DNA of 64,000 nt from Wyeomyia smithii (GCF_029784165.1 NC_073695.1:59362469-59426468); one strand, 5' to 3'. Shown: positions 12,501 to 23,870, counted from the stretch's first letter. The notes: generated by a model not told the origin, from the letters alone. Numbers and translations: made by a program.

Positions 12501-14480
12501 AAGCCAAAATGTTTGCCACCGCTTAGGTTCGGCGGGGTCAGAAAAGGTGGGGTTAAAGCGGATAAGAACGGCAAAAACTGACGTCGTTCTTTGTACAGTT
12601 GGGCCGTTAAGGTGAGAGTGTGTTTGTGTGTATGTGGGTATGTATGCAGGAAGAGAAGGGAAGAGCCGTCAGAAGAAAAATCATTGCGTGGTGGTGGATT
12701 CGCTGTCAGAATATTAAGATAAAACACACAGTCCACAAGTAAAGAACGGCGGAGCAGGACGGAAAGCAAAACTTATTAAATTAATTTAATGGAGGCAATT
12801 AGGCGTGGTGGGTAAACCGTTTGCTTGGTGCCGTTTCTCTACCGAGTTCGGATAAAGAAAAACTTAAACGTTAGGTAAACGAAAATGCATTGAATTGGGC
12901 TGTAATATTTTTTGTGGGTGCAACTGATTTTCCGTACTTTGTCAGATAATCGTAGGAATTGTTCAAGCTTCGGTTTAAACTGTTCTTAAAACAAATTTAT
13001 TCGCAGAAAATTTTCCATTGACAACACCGACAAACAAAACCAGTGGCGTTGAAATCCATCCGAACGTGGCTCCACTCTGTTCCTCGTTATGCACATGGTC
13101 ACACTCATGAATGCAATGTACCTTTTTGGTTTACGGCTAATTATACAAGAGGATAAAAATAATTCCATTTTAATGATCCATTCATTAAAACTAGGTTTCC
13201 GGTGCTTACTCACACCACGCGTCACACATTAGTGCATGTAGGCACACATACTCACACTCACACCTACCTAAACGACACAGGACAGACGGTGTGTGCAGCA
13301 GCCTCGCGCCATCTGGGTTTAAGTGGCTTCCCGCGTGCGTTCACTAGCACTGGCCGGGCCATACGACAAACGGGAACAATAAAAACCGCCACATCGCGCT
13401 CGGTACGATTTCCCACAACAATTAAAATCTTAACCGGGCCGCCCCTTGACTCTCGCCTTTTATCAGGCTGTGTGCGCTACGAACTGTGCATTCAAAATTC
13501 GAAATAAATTACAGATTCATTATATTCATGTTTTTACATCGATGCTTTTTGTTATGCTCCCCGTTTTTTTGCCTTTCTGCCGCAGTTTAGGCTGTTGTCA
13601 TGGCAGAAAGTACCGAAGGATATTTCGGACAGGAGATGCTTTTTTTCGTCGCACTCATTTAAAAAGTCAGAAGATAGAAAGTTATCGCAAAGCTGAGCAA
13701 CGGAAAAAAGTTCACTGTGCTTCCGGAGTTTCTTGCTGGGGTAAAGTTGAAAACAAACCGGACTTTGTAACGTAAACAATTAGTTTTCTTTTTCACCTGC
13801 TTTGTACGAATCTCTTGTTTTTGCCATTTTTTTTCTTCAGTTTACTTGTTGATTGTTACCCAGGGATGCGTTAGTGAGCGCCGGAACTACTCATGTACGA
13901 AAAAGTTGCAATGAAATTTGTGCAGGATCCTTTAATAACTTTTATTTTTCAGGAATTATAATTGATCACTGAGTTAGAAAAAAATGTTCGGAACTTCAAC
14001 TTTATTTTATAACATAGGTTATTTTACTTGTTTAACACTAAAAACTGATCTACTTAAAATTTGACCATACAAATTGAGACATTTCGTCGAGAAAGAACAA
14101 AACTTATATAAAAGTTTTAGTTTTAAGGGTTTAAACCCCTTCCAGATACCTTAAAAAATACTATTATACCTATTTTTCCTTGGAACTATGATGAAAGCTA
14201 TATATAATATATAGAAAACTCTTATGTCATAAAATGTTGCAATACTTAAATTTTCGAAGCGCTCACAGATAGAATGTTGAAAAATTCACCAGTAAAAAAT
14301 AGCCCATTTCATCGTGGTTTATTACAATTTACAATGGGTTTCATAATAGCAACTTCACAAAGTTATTGTGACGTTCTAAACAAAACAAAACTCCGGTAGA
14401 GGATAGCAGGTACGCTTGAAAATTGAAAAATTCTGCCAAGGCAATGAAAGAATTTACAAAAATATAAATTGGTTTATGCC
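9546..14480. other. No gene recognised; some GC-richer islands
   Basis: Nearly 5 kb without a gene I can support. GC-richer, apparently non-repetitive stretches lie at about 10,880-11,690, 12,160-12,800 and 13,200-13,450. They could hold regulatory DNA or untranslated exons, but no family, splice pattern or RNA is recognisable. At 10,795-10,822 there is a TACTAAC followed by a CTTTCCAG, a plausible acceptor with no recognisable exon after it. Confidence 0.45.
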
Positions 14481-14482
14481 AT

Positions 14483-15542
14483 TTACTTTTTAAAGATAAA
14501 TTCATTCAAATGTTGGCCATGGCTACGTTTCAAATGGTCCATACGAAAAGTCCAATTTTGGGTCACTTTTTCGAGCATTTCGGCTGGGGTGTTGTCTTCC
14601 AAGGCTGGAATTGTTGTTGGCTTATCCGCATAGACGAGAGACTTAACGTAGTCCCACAAAAAATAATCTAGCGGTGTTAAATCGCATGATCTAGGCGGCC
14701 AATTCACCGGTTCATTTCGTGAGATGAATTGCTCACCGAACTCATTCCGAAATATGTCCATTGATTCGCGCGATGTGTGGCACGTTGCTCCGTTTTGCTG
14801 AAACCACATGTCAACAAGACCCAGCTCTTCCATTTCCGGCAAAAAAAAATCAGAAATAACCGCGCGATAGCGAGCGCCATTGACCGTAACGTTGCCATTT
14901 TGACCATCTTTGAAGAAGTACGGACCAATGATGCCTCCAGCGTGTAAACCGCACCAAACCGTGCATTTTTCTGGGTGCACTGGCGATTCTTGTATTGCCT
15001 CTGGTTGCTCTTCGATCCAAATGCGGCAATTTTGCTTATTAACATATCCATTTAACCAGAAATGAGCTTCGTCACTGAACACAATTTTTCGGTAAAAAAG
15101 TGGATTTTCGGCAAGTTGTTTTAAGGCCCATTCACCAAAAATTCGACGCTGCGACAAGTAGTTCGGCTTCAATTCATGTACGAGCTGTATTTTGGCTTTA
15201 CACCAAGATCCTTTCGTAAAATCTTCCATGTAGCCGAATAACACAAGCCCAATCGCTGCGAACGGCGTCGAATTGACATTTTACGGTCTTCCACTACACT
15301 GGCTGATACGGCAGCAATATTTTCTTCTGTACGCACTCTATGTATACGTGTTGGTGGGTTTATGTCCAACAGAGTAAAACTGATTAGAAATTTCGTCACA
15401 ATAGCTTGAATAGCTTGCTCAGTAGGTCGATTATGACGATCATAAAATGGTCGTAATGCGCGAAAAACATTTTTCACAGAGGACGAATTTGGTTATAAAA
15501 TTCGATTATTTGTAAGCGTTGTTCAGGCGTAAGTCTGTTCAT
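14483..15542 (-). pseudogene. Mariner-family transposase, DD41D type, inactivated
   Basis: The minus strand starts at 15,542 with MNRLTPEQRLQIIEFYNQIR, then shifts frame and continues NVFRALRPFYDRHNRPTEQ (helix-turn-helix region) to KILRKDLGVKP. It shifts frame again near 15,190 and continues as KIQLVHELKPNYLSQRRIF to the stop at 14,483. Catalytic positions in the last frame are D in FSDEAHF, N in WFQQNGATCH where D is expected, and D in LTPLDYFLW. The last two are separated by 41 residues, the DD41D spacing of the mariner group. Two frameshifts plus the D-to-N change make it inactive. I could not locate matching terminal repeats, so the element's ends are undefined. Confidence 0.85.
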
Positions 15543-15839
15543 GGTGAAATGGCAAACCAAACTGAGTACATTGAACTTTGACAGCTGTCAGAATTACCGT
15601 GTGAACTGTCAAATCTGAATACACGAAAAACCAAATAGCCAAAAAATCACCCTCTACTTATAACACGTGCAAACTATTCAACAGTTATCTGCTTGTTAAG
15701 ACGCCGAGATCAAAAATGTTCAAACTCGTTCAAATATTTATTGTGAAATAGTTTACCCGGAAAACTTTGTTTCGCCGATTTTTTCTTTATTTATCCGCAA
15801 ATGAATGACAAATCGAATATTGTTCACTAGTCTGTTTTA
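15543..15839. other. Flank of the DD41D element
   Basis: Probably the 5' flank or remaining 5' end of the dead mariner (a segment reading GCCAAAAAATCACCCTC near 15,639 could be a terminal-repeat remnant). No partner copy was found on the other side. Confidence 0.35.
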
Positions 15840-16140
15840 CAGACATCGGAAGTTGTCATCGTGCATTTTAAAAAGGTATGTGGAAGTCAACTTCAGGCCA
15901 CTGGGCACCATTCTGGTTCCTGGTTCTGGTATTGGGTAATAAATGGCAATTCTGGCCAGTTATCCAGAAACCGGAATTCGTCATCTTAGAATTAGAAAAA
16001 AAATCAATGGAGTCAGTGGCTTTTTTGCATCTTTACGATTACCAAAATATCCATATTTGGTGATATTCGGCCATTTTCGGTTGTTTTGGATCTCCTGTCT
16101 GTGTGGGAAGCACCGTCATACATGCATGTTCCCAGTTTTG
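15840..16140 (-). repeat. Fragments of the ~125-bp repeat family
   Basis: About two diverged units with CCAGAAACCGGAATTCGTCA, AATATCCATATTTGGTG and GGCCATTTTCGGTTGTTTT. This is the same family as 6,440-6,905 and 51,430-52,280. Confidence 0.6.
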
Positions 16141-17547
16141 TGAAAACTAAAAGCCGCTTTTTAAGAACGAATACAACGACTTCAACTGAATTGAAGTAGT
16201 AAAGTGAGTACTCATGGTGCACCTGTGTTTGATTCGCAGTCCCTTTAAAAAACTAATAACGAACAAACTGTCACCACAATAGACGAAATAATGGGCTTGG
16301 AGGTTCAGTCTCCTACAAGAGGAAAAATCACAAGAGGGTTGTGTGCAAAGCCACGACAGCAAGTTTGAAGTAGAATACTTTTACAAGAAAGATAACCCGG
16401 CTGCTTGCGTGTCAGTCATTTTTCCTAGCAAATAAATGTTGACCGCTCATTGGCAGTATTGAAAATTCTGTGCAAATGAAGTTGAAGTACTACTCAATTT
16501 AAGTTTGCACATATGAATACGACCTCACTGAACAGGAAAAGAACAAACTCTCTGCGGCGCAAACAAGTTTCAATAGTCAGAGTATATGTACATGTGAATT
16601 CAAATTAAGATAATTAACTTCTGGTTAAAGCTCAGAACGAGAAAATATTAAATCTTCAATTCATTTGTTTGGTTGTCCTAAAAAGGACAGTTTGTTGTTG
16701 AATTTGAAATCGGATATGACGCTGATTGCATCTCTGTGTTACGCCAATAGCGGGAGTTATGGTGAACTTGCGTATGACGAAGGCATCGTATTACCTGTTT
16801 TATTGAATAGGAGAAAGAGGAATATTGTAAAATTTTATAAACATTTATCTCAAACAATATTACCAAATCGTAGTCAGGCACTCTGACAACAAAGTTGAAG
16901 GCTGTTTTCACACTGAAAATCAGACAGCCAGCAGAAATTTTGATTGCCAAAATCCAGAATGCCGAACAGCCGTAAAGAGAGCTGTTTATTTACCTACGGC
17001 AAGTTTCTCGGCCCATCGCTCGCGTTCGCGTTCACCATGGCAGAGGCCTAACTGTCTTTGTGAATGCGTTCTAACAGGGCAGTTTGTTATTCAAAGTCAG
17101 TTGCTGATCGCAGCCGCAGACTAGACTTTACCGACCATATGGTTTCAGGCCTTGGAGAAAAACTCTTAGAGAAGAAAAAGTATCGTAGTCTTCAGAAAGA
17201 AAGAGAAAACGAAACATTTGTTCACCGTTTACAACAGCCACAATCGAAAAACAAGCACTCAGAAGAAAAGTTAGAATACTATGCGCAAGTGACAGAAAAA
17301 AAATCAAATACTTCTTGGATTGGGCGATCTTCAGGATCGATTAAGCTGAACAGTCCTAGAATCGATCCATATTTAAAATCAGGCTTGTAGACGGTCACCA
17401 TTATCATTTGATCTCGCTTCCTTAGCGTGCGTCACAGTCGGCTTTCGCTCGTAAATGTAAAACAACCAAACCATCGCCGCTCAGCTCACAGAAAGAAAAG
17501 GATAGTCAAACGACGCTCGCGTATCAAAGAGATGCACACTGTCAATC
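16141..17547. other. No gene recognised
   Basis: No supported gene. The sequence becomes GC-richer between about 16,960 and 17,540, and short frames there match nothing I know. This is the target-site side of the large retrotransposon that follows. Confidence 0.4.
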
Positions 17548-17560
17548 GTTTAGCGATGTT
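17548..17560. repeat. 13-bp target-site duplication, left copy
   Basis: GTTTAGCGATGTT here is repeated exactly at 23,901-23,913, immediately outside the poly(A)-like tail and the 5' end of the retrotransposon. It defines the element's limits. Confidence 0.9.
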
Positions 17561-20500
17561 TTTTTTTTTATAACTCTAATATTTATTTAGGCTCAACCAC
17601 GAAGCATAACGGGGCCGAATGTCTTTTGGAGTAGGGAAAAGCCAGCTTGAGTAGAGCCTGTATCCCGACTGCTCCTCCTCAAACAGGCATAAAAACCCTC
17701 TCATCTTTTCTCTTTTAAAAATACAATTTAAAATCACATGTCATTTAAACCCACGACAATAACATAAAATTTCTTTTCTATCTTAAATATCAATTCTTGA
17801 GACTATTCTTAATACTATATTATCTCTTCGAAATCGAAACTTAAACCTAAGTTCGGTGGATCATGTCTCTCAGAAAGAAGCAATGATTCATGTTTCTCTA
17901 AAAAGAATAACACAAGAAAGAAGAAAAAAGGAACAGAATTAGTGTGAAACATTTTGAGGGTAGTTGTGTTGGGAGAAATGAGGAGAAAAAGCAAGAAGAT
18001 AATCAAATTTAATACTTGATATCTTTTAAAAAGTCGTAAATAGGTATTACAAGCGCGGGGTTGCGGCTAGCAAGCGCATCCCGTACCTGCATTGTAGACG
18101 TCACTTTCTGTTTTTTGAGAGAATCTTTAAGCTTGGTCCTTGCTCTATGATACTTTGAGCATACGAAAACTATGTGGTCGATGTCTTCGTATCCTCCACA
18201 TTCGCACAGATTACAATCGACCAAGTTAATTCGATAGAGGTGGGCGTTTGCAACATAGTGATTGGACATTAGGCGCGAAATAACACGAATGAAATCCCGA
18301 GTTAAATCTAACCCTTTGAACCAAGCTTTTGTAGACACTTTGGGCGAGATCGAGTGCATCCATCGTCCCAGGTCGTCTTTATCCCACCTTTCCTGCCAGT
18401 TTGCCAGGGCCATTTGTCGAGGCAGGTGAAGATACTCGGTATAGGTGATCGGTCTATCAAATGTATCTCCTTCTATGGCACCCCTTTTCGCTAATAAATC
18501 AGCTTTTTCATTGTCTGGGATTGAGCAATGAGAGGGGACCCACACAAAGCAGATAATGAAAGACCGATCAAGCAGCACTTCTAATAACCGTCTAATTTCC
18601 GGGAGGAAATAGGACGCTTGACCGGTTCAATCGATCGGAGAGCTTCGATAGAACTGAGGCTATCCGAAAAGATGAATTAATTGCCTGGTGTCTTGAGCTC
18701 GATAATTCGCAGCGAATTGTGTATGGCAGCCAAATCAGCTACATATATGGAGCAAGGTTGTTCCAATTTGCGGGAAATGCGATGATCCGTGTTGAAAACG
18801 ACATATCCGGAATGTCCATCCATTACAGATCCGTCCGTGAAGAAGGAACTATCTTCTGGAAGGTGACCAAATTTTGCCGAAAATATTGATGTCACAACTG
18901 TTGGTCCGAGATGTTCGGGGATTCCATGGATTTCATGTTTCATCGTCAAATCAAATACAACAGAAGAATTGTTAAGCGATGGTGAAATTTCACGGTATGG
19001 AGCAACAGCCGAAGGGTTTATCTCCATAGACATGAACCGCTGGTATACTGACATACAGGGTTTTTGAACAATTTCCAAACATTTCTCATAGTTCTCGATT
19101 AGCATTGGGTTTGCTATCTCTGATCTGATGAGAAAACCGAGAGCCAGCTCGAAAAGCCTCTCTTTAAGTTGTAGTACTCCCGCAATGACCTCTAGAGACA
19201 TGGTATGTGTCGATTGCATGCAACCTAGAGCGATACGCAAACAACGGTATTGTATCCTCTCTAGCTTCAGCATGTGTGAAGCTGCGACACCTCTGAAGCA
19301 TATGCTGCCGTATTCTATTACGGGTAGAATCGTGGTTTGATAGAGTCGTATCAAATCCTCTGGATGGGCTCCCCATGATGTTCCTGTTACCATCCGAAGA
19401 AAATTGATCCTTGGTTGGCATCTTTGCTTCAGGTAATTGATATGTTTTTCCCATGTGCACTTAGAGTCATACCATACTCCTAGATACTTGAAGCTAGGTG
19501 ACTGAGTGATAGGTCTTCCGGACAAAATTAGCTCTAAACAGGGTGGTGGTCGCTTCTTTGAAAAGACTACCATCTCCGTTTTTTCAAGCGAGAACTCGAT
19601 TCCAAGATAACTGGCCCAACCGGTCAGGTTATCTAGCGTTTTTTGCAGGCTGTTTTTCATGTCAGCAGCCAGAGACGCCGTGACTGATACTACGCAGTCA
19701 TCAGCTAACTGGCGCATTGTGCAGCCGTCCGTCAAGCATGTGTCGATGTCACTGATGCAGAAGTTGTACAACAGCGGACTCAGACAAGAGCCTTGGGGGA
19801 GACCCATGTAGCTTGTTCGTGTTATTGTTGAAGAACCATGGTTGAAAAGTAAACGCTTGTCAGTATAGGGGAAAATCCGCTTTGATGCAGTTTCTCGGAA
19901 AGAATTTCGATTGAAACTAAATCAAATGCGCCTGTGACATCCAGGAAAACCGAAGTCATTTGTTGTTTGCTGCCAAGAGCCATTTCCGCTTCTGTGGCTA
20001 GCAATGCCAGGCAAGATCATTTTTTCAAGCAATTTGCGTATGCATGAGAGCATTGCAATCGGCCTGTACGAGCGATGATCTGCAGCAGGTTTGTCTGGCT
20101 TTTTGATAGCGATAATCTTAACCTGTCTCCAAGCTTCCGGAATCATATTGTTTCTGATAAGCTTATTAAACTGTTTAAGAAATCGTATCTTGGCCGAATC
20201 CGGCAGATTTTTCATCAAATTAAATTTGATCCTGTCCGTTCCTGGAGCCTTGTTCTTGCAAGACGCGAGGGCAATTGAAAACTCCATCATTGTAAATTCT
20301 GGTTCATCAATAGCCGTTGTATCGCTAAATTTTTGCTGTGATGGGACAGCATCTGGGCATACCTTTTTCGCGAAATCATAGATCCAAACTTCAGAGTATT
20401 CATTAGCCTCATTACTGTCGGATCTATTGCGCATTTTTCGAGCCGTATTCCAGAGATAACTCATAGAAGCATCTCTGGGTAACGTGGTTATCAAATTTTG

Positions 20501-20859
20501 CCAGTATGATCTTTTTTTTCAGCTTGTGTAGTTTAGACTGTTTCAGTTCCAGCTCTCTAAACTGATCAAAAAGTTGAATGGAATGATCTTTCCTGAATGC
20601 TATGTATGCTGCTTTTAGAGTTTTTTTCATCTCGGTGCATTCTTTGTCCCACCATTGTTTGTTAGGACGAATTTTCAACTTGTTCTCAGGGGCGGGCCTC
20701 GTCTGAGATTGCAACGCGCTATCCAAAACGGGGACGGGACACGAGGCATATGGACGTTAGGCATATGGATGTTAGGCATAGTATGCTAGGCATACAGACG
20801 CGAGGCATAATGGATGCGAGGCATAATGGATACGAGGCATACTGCCAAAAGGCATAAAG

Positions 20860-21005
20860 GACGCGAGGCCAAATGGACGCGAGGCCGAATGGACGCGAGG
20901 CCGAATGGACGCGAGGCCGAATGGACGCGAGGCCGAATGGACGCGAGGCCGAATGGACGCGAGGCCGAATGGACCCAAGGCCGAATGGACGCGAGGCCGA
21001 ATGCG
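20860..21005 (+). repeat. 16-bp tandem repeats, left arm of the foldback element
   Basis: About nine units of GCGAGGCCGAATGGAC, nearly identical, preceded by more degenerate GAGGCATAATGGA-type units from about 20,742. Because 16 is not a multiple of 3, the array reads as a 16-residue periodic peptide in all open frames. These frames are not genes. Confidence 0.9.
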
Positions 21006-21115
21006 ATGTTGTACGATCGCATGAGATCCAATAATGTAGTTCAGGTGTTATTATATTCCTACAGAGTTTAAGTTGGGTATAATATCTTTCTTGAAATCAT
21101 GCGCGAAGACGCATA

Positions 21116-21345
21116 ATCGAGGGCAAGGAAACGAGGCGGCACTAAGCCGCCGTGGTTTCCGCAGTCCGAGCCGGCCGCCGACCCGCCATCGGAAGCGGCG
21201 GCCTCTCGCACCCAAACGACTGATTTACTGGTTTGCTAGGTCTACTCAAACAGAGTTTTCTTCCCTTAGTTGAGTCCGAACGAGCGGTAGCGAGTAAGGA
21301 CAGCATTCGCTCGAACAGCGAGTCGGCCGAAGGCCGCGAGTGTAT
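21116..21345. other. GC-rich stem-loop core of the foldback element
   Basis: A GC-rich block in an AT-rich window, with several local inverted repeats: GGCGGC/GCCGCC near 21,136-21,151, a GGCCGC ... GCGGCC pair near 21,173-21,204, GTCC/GGAC near 21,272-21,300 and GGCCGAAGGCC at 21,326-21,336. No protein or known RNA is recognised. It could be a structured transposition signal or captured DNA. Confidence 0.55.
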
Positions 21346-21429
21346 TGCTTTCTAAATGACACTTTGAAGCGAAATACATGTTATCGAATGCTGTGTAGAT
21401 GATGACGATAATAACATATTCCACATCAC

Positions 21430-21615
21430 TTCCCCTTGGCCTTGTGTCCTTTCGGCCTTGTATCCATTCGGCCTCGTGTCCATTCGGCCTCGCGTCCATT
21501 TGGCCTCGCGTCCATTTGGCCTTGCGTCCATTCGGCCTCGCGTCCATTCGTCCTCGCGTCCATTCGGCCTCGCGTCCATTCGGCCTTGCGTCTATTCGGC
21601 CTCGCGTCCATATGC
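21430..21615 (-). repeat. 16-bp tandem repeats, right arm of the foldback element
   Basis: About a dozen units of GTCCATTCGGCCTCGC, the inverse complement of the left-arm unit. Degenerate TATGCCTCGCGTCC-type units continue to 21,692. The two arms could fold into a long imperfect hairpin. Confidence 0.9.
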
Positions 21616-22460
21616 CTCGTGTCCGTATGCCTGCCGTCCATTATGCCTAGCGTACTATGCCTCGCGTCCGTATGCCTCGCGTCTATATGCCTAACGGGGT
21701 GTCATCATTATGTTCGAGGATTTTTCCCAATCAATATTCCGGGTGAGATCATATTCTACTTCGACTGTGGTAGCAGACTGGAGCCTGCTCATAATCGAAA
21801 TACTTATTGGCAAATGGTCGCTACCATGGGGATCTTGAATAATCTCCTATTTACAATCCAAAGCTATTGAGGAGGAACACATAGACAAGTCTAAATTGCT
21901 CTCTCGTACTGGAGGCCTTGCTATTCTTGTAGCTAGCCCAGGTATATTCAATAGGGTCATAACGAACTCGTCTAGTAAGCTTTCAATAAGAATAGCCCGG
22001 CTATCATCTCCAGGTGCTCCCCACGCCATACCGTGAGAATTGAAGTCTCCCAAAAAAAGGCGTGGTGTCGGAAGCAGTTATTTGTGTTAGCTGCAGCCGA
22101 TTAATAGTAGCTCTGGGTGGAATGTAGATTGATGCGACAGTGAGGCTCTCACCAGCAATTGTTATATGGCAAGCAACAATTTCTATATCATCAATTGCTG
22201 GAAGAGGAATTCGGAAGGATGGGTAGCATATTTTGATACCAAGGAGCACTCCGCCATAAGAGTTTCCGCGGGCTAAACGGATGATATTGAAGTTTTGAAC
22301 TGTTAGTGTTATATCAGTTGATAACCATGTTTCCGATAGCGCGAAAATATCGCATTTGCTATCGTGAAGCAGGAGTTTAAATTTATCTAGTTTGGGAATC
22401 AAGCTTCGACAGTTCCATTGAATGATCCTTGTTGTCGATTCGTCACTTCTGTTGTCTGGT

Positions 22461-23870
22461 TTAGACATCGAAGGATACGAACGCGAGAAGGGGCCATTTG
22501 GTGCTTAGTTGCTTACCCAACATGCAAATTGTTGGAAGCCAAGCCGAAATCATACTTTTAAGAGCATCGGATAGACCAAAAGTGGTGAATATCCAGTCAA
22601 CAATCATTTTGAATGAAATACGTCCATCAGAAGACGGTATTTCTGGTTCCGATGACAACTTAGCTGTGGGAGCAGCTCGTTTCCCTGGGAGTTTGGGAAT
22701 TTCTTTGTCGCAATCAACCTTAAAACCTGGTGTTGGCGCTTCAGCATTTTGCTCAAGAGCGGGACCACGTAGTGTATCATCATGCGTCTTCTTCTGCTCC
22801 TTTCTAGGGAGTTTAGGAGAAGATGCACTTGGCCGTTTTCGCACAGCTCCGGTTGACGGCAGAGGTTGATAGTCCTCTTCATCATCATTGGAATTAACGC
22901 TCTCCAAACTGGAGTAACGATTTTCCTCCTGCTGTAACGCAGTCTTCAGCATCTGTGCGAAGGACTGCCTACTGCGTAGTTTGGTCGATTTTTTTAGTGC
23001 GTCAGATCGTTGTTTATATTTTGCGCAAGTTTCAATTTTGTGTGGGTCGCCACCACATAGAGAGCATTTTGCCTCCTGTTCGCTACAAGCGTGGTTACTT
23101 TCTTTAGTTTCCCCACACTTGCAGCATTTAGTTTTGTTGCTGCAGTAGGTTTTTGTGTGCCCTGGCTGCAGACAATTTGTACACGACATGACTTTTGTGA
23201 TGAAAAGTCGTACCGGTAATCGAAGCTTGTACAGCTCGAAGAAATCGGGGAGCACTTTTCCTTCGAAAGTTACTCCAAAAGAGTCATTCGGGGAGTAGTT
23301 GCCCATTTTGTTCTTAGAATACATTCTCCTGCACTCTAGAATTTTGATTTTCGGAAGATTTGGATTTTTAAAACACCCAAATCCTTTTATAACTTCTTCC
23401 TCTGTGAGATCGGGTTCTGTAATTACGCTCTCGAGCTCGATTGCGCGTGCCGGAATATATACCCGGTATTCAATTGTAAAGTTTTGATCTTCAACGACCG
23501 CATTTGCATGTCCGAGATCAGAAAAAGTCGCTTTTAATTTATCAGCTTTGACTTTATAAACTTCAATCAAGCTGCTGTGTTTTGTGCGCAGAGCTTTACA
23601 GATCTGCACAACCTTGAGGGGATTGTTTTTTGGCCGGAAAAATACTACCCAGCGGAGCCCGGGTTGACCCTCCTGGTACTTTTTAACCCGCATTGGCGCA
23701 CCAGTGGGTGTAGTAACCAAAGCTGTTTTGCGAGGTCTTTTGCGCTTTTTCACAACGCCAAACAACTCATTATTGTTATTTTCGGGTATTTCCGAAAAGT
23801 CCATCCCGGCCTCATCCCCTTCAGAGGAAGATGAAAGGTCTGGTGTGATAGACAGTCCACCTACCGCCAT
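22461..23870 (-). CDS. ORF1 (gag-like nucleic-acid-binding protein) of the non-LTR retrotransposon
   Basis: An open frame of 469 codons starting with ATG at 23,870, 30 nt inside the element's 5' end. The N-terminal third is acidic, then basic (KKRKRPRKTAL). The middle (RVKKYQEGQPGLRWVVFFRP) resembles gag proteins of I-type elements. Zinc knuckles lie at roughly residues 228-285: CTNCLQPGHTKTYC is a canonical CCHC, CCKCGETKESNHAC is irregular, and CSLCGGDPHKIETC is canonical. The segment after them, RSRQSFAQMLKTAL, is shared with the remnant at 8,166-8,705. The protein would bind element RNA and form the ribonucleoprotein. Its stop overlaps ORF2's start. It is intact as read, but the element itself is defective in ORF2. 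Confidence 0.88.
   Translation of the reverse strand: MAVGGLSITPDLSSSSEGDEAGMDFSEIPENNNNELFGVVKKRKRPRKTALVTTPTGAPMRVKKYQEGQPGLRWVVFFRPKNNPLKVVQICKALRTKHSSLIEVYKVKADKLKATFSDLGHANAVVEDQNFTIEYRVYIPARAIELESVITEPDLTEEEVIKGFGCFKNPNLPKIKILECRRMYSKNKMGNYSPNDSFGVTFEGKVLPDFFELYKLRLPVRLFITKVMSCTNCLQPGHTKTYCSNKTKCCKCGETKESNHACSEQEAKCSLCGGDPHKIETCAKYKQRSDALKKSTKLRSRQSFAQMLKTALQQEENRYSSLESVNSNDDEEDYQPLPSTGAVRKRPSASSPKLPRKEQKKTHDDTLRGPALEQNAEAPTPGFKVDCDKEIPKLPGKRAAPTAKLSSEPEIPSSDGRISFKMIVDWIFTTFGLSDALKSMISAWLPTICMLGKQLSTKWPLLAFVSFDV

Larger units (their letters stand above)
20734..21692. mobile_element. Foldback element with tandem-repeat arms, inserted in ORF2
   Basis: About 959 bp. Both ends begin, reading inward, with AGGCATAT followed by ~16-bp units (AGGCATAnGGACGCG-like) that grade into perfect GAGGCCGAATGGACGC units. 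The left arm is the inverse complement of the right arm. AACGGGG flanks both sides (20,727-20,733 and 21,693-21,699), a probable 7-bp target duplication. The centre is unique and partly GC-rich. It has no recognisable transposase. This is the organisation of foldback transposons such as Drosophila FB; Galileo, a P-superfamily foldback element, makes 7-bp duplications, so a P-type mover is one possibility. Confidence 0.82.
18009..22468 (-). pseudogene. ORF2 of the non-LTR retrotransposon: endonuclease-RT-RNase H, broken
   Basis: The endonuclease begins at 22,468 with IIQWNCRSLIPKLDKFKLLL and SETWL. It shifts frame near 22,050 to GDFNSHGMAWG, meets a stop at 21,846-21,844 (a TAG where Trp is likely), and continues GSDHLPISIS, which holds the catalytic SDH. 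The foldback element interrupts at 20,734-21,692. The RT follows with RSYRPIAMLSCIRKLLEKMI, then a deletion that removes the usual FGFR region, then FLDVTGAFDLVSIEIL, MGLPQGSCLSPLLYN and QLADDCVV. RNase H shows FFTDGS, ADLAAIHNSL (E expected in place of the D), FSDSLSS and WVPSHCSIPDNEKADLLAK. The end carries the CNLCECGGYEDIDHIVFVC finger-like segment. At least four frameshifts, one stop and one deletion are visible. Confidence 0.88.

Noticed and set aside
20772..21031. Open frames with a 16-residue periodic peptide across the foldback arms
   Set aside because: They arise from a 16-bp tandem repeat without stops in any frame; the same is seen in the inverted arm at 21,352-21,694.
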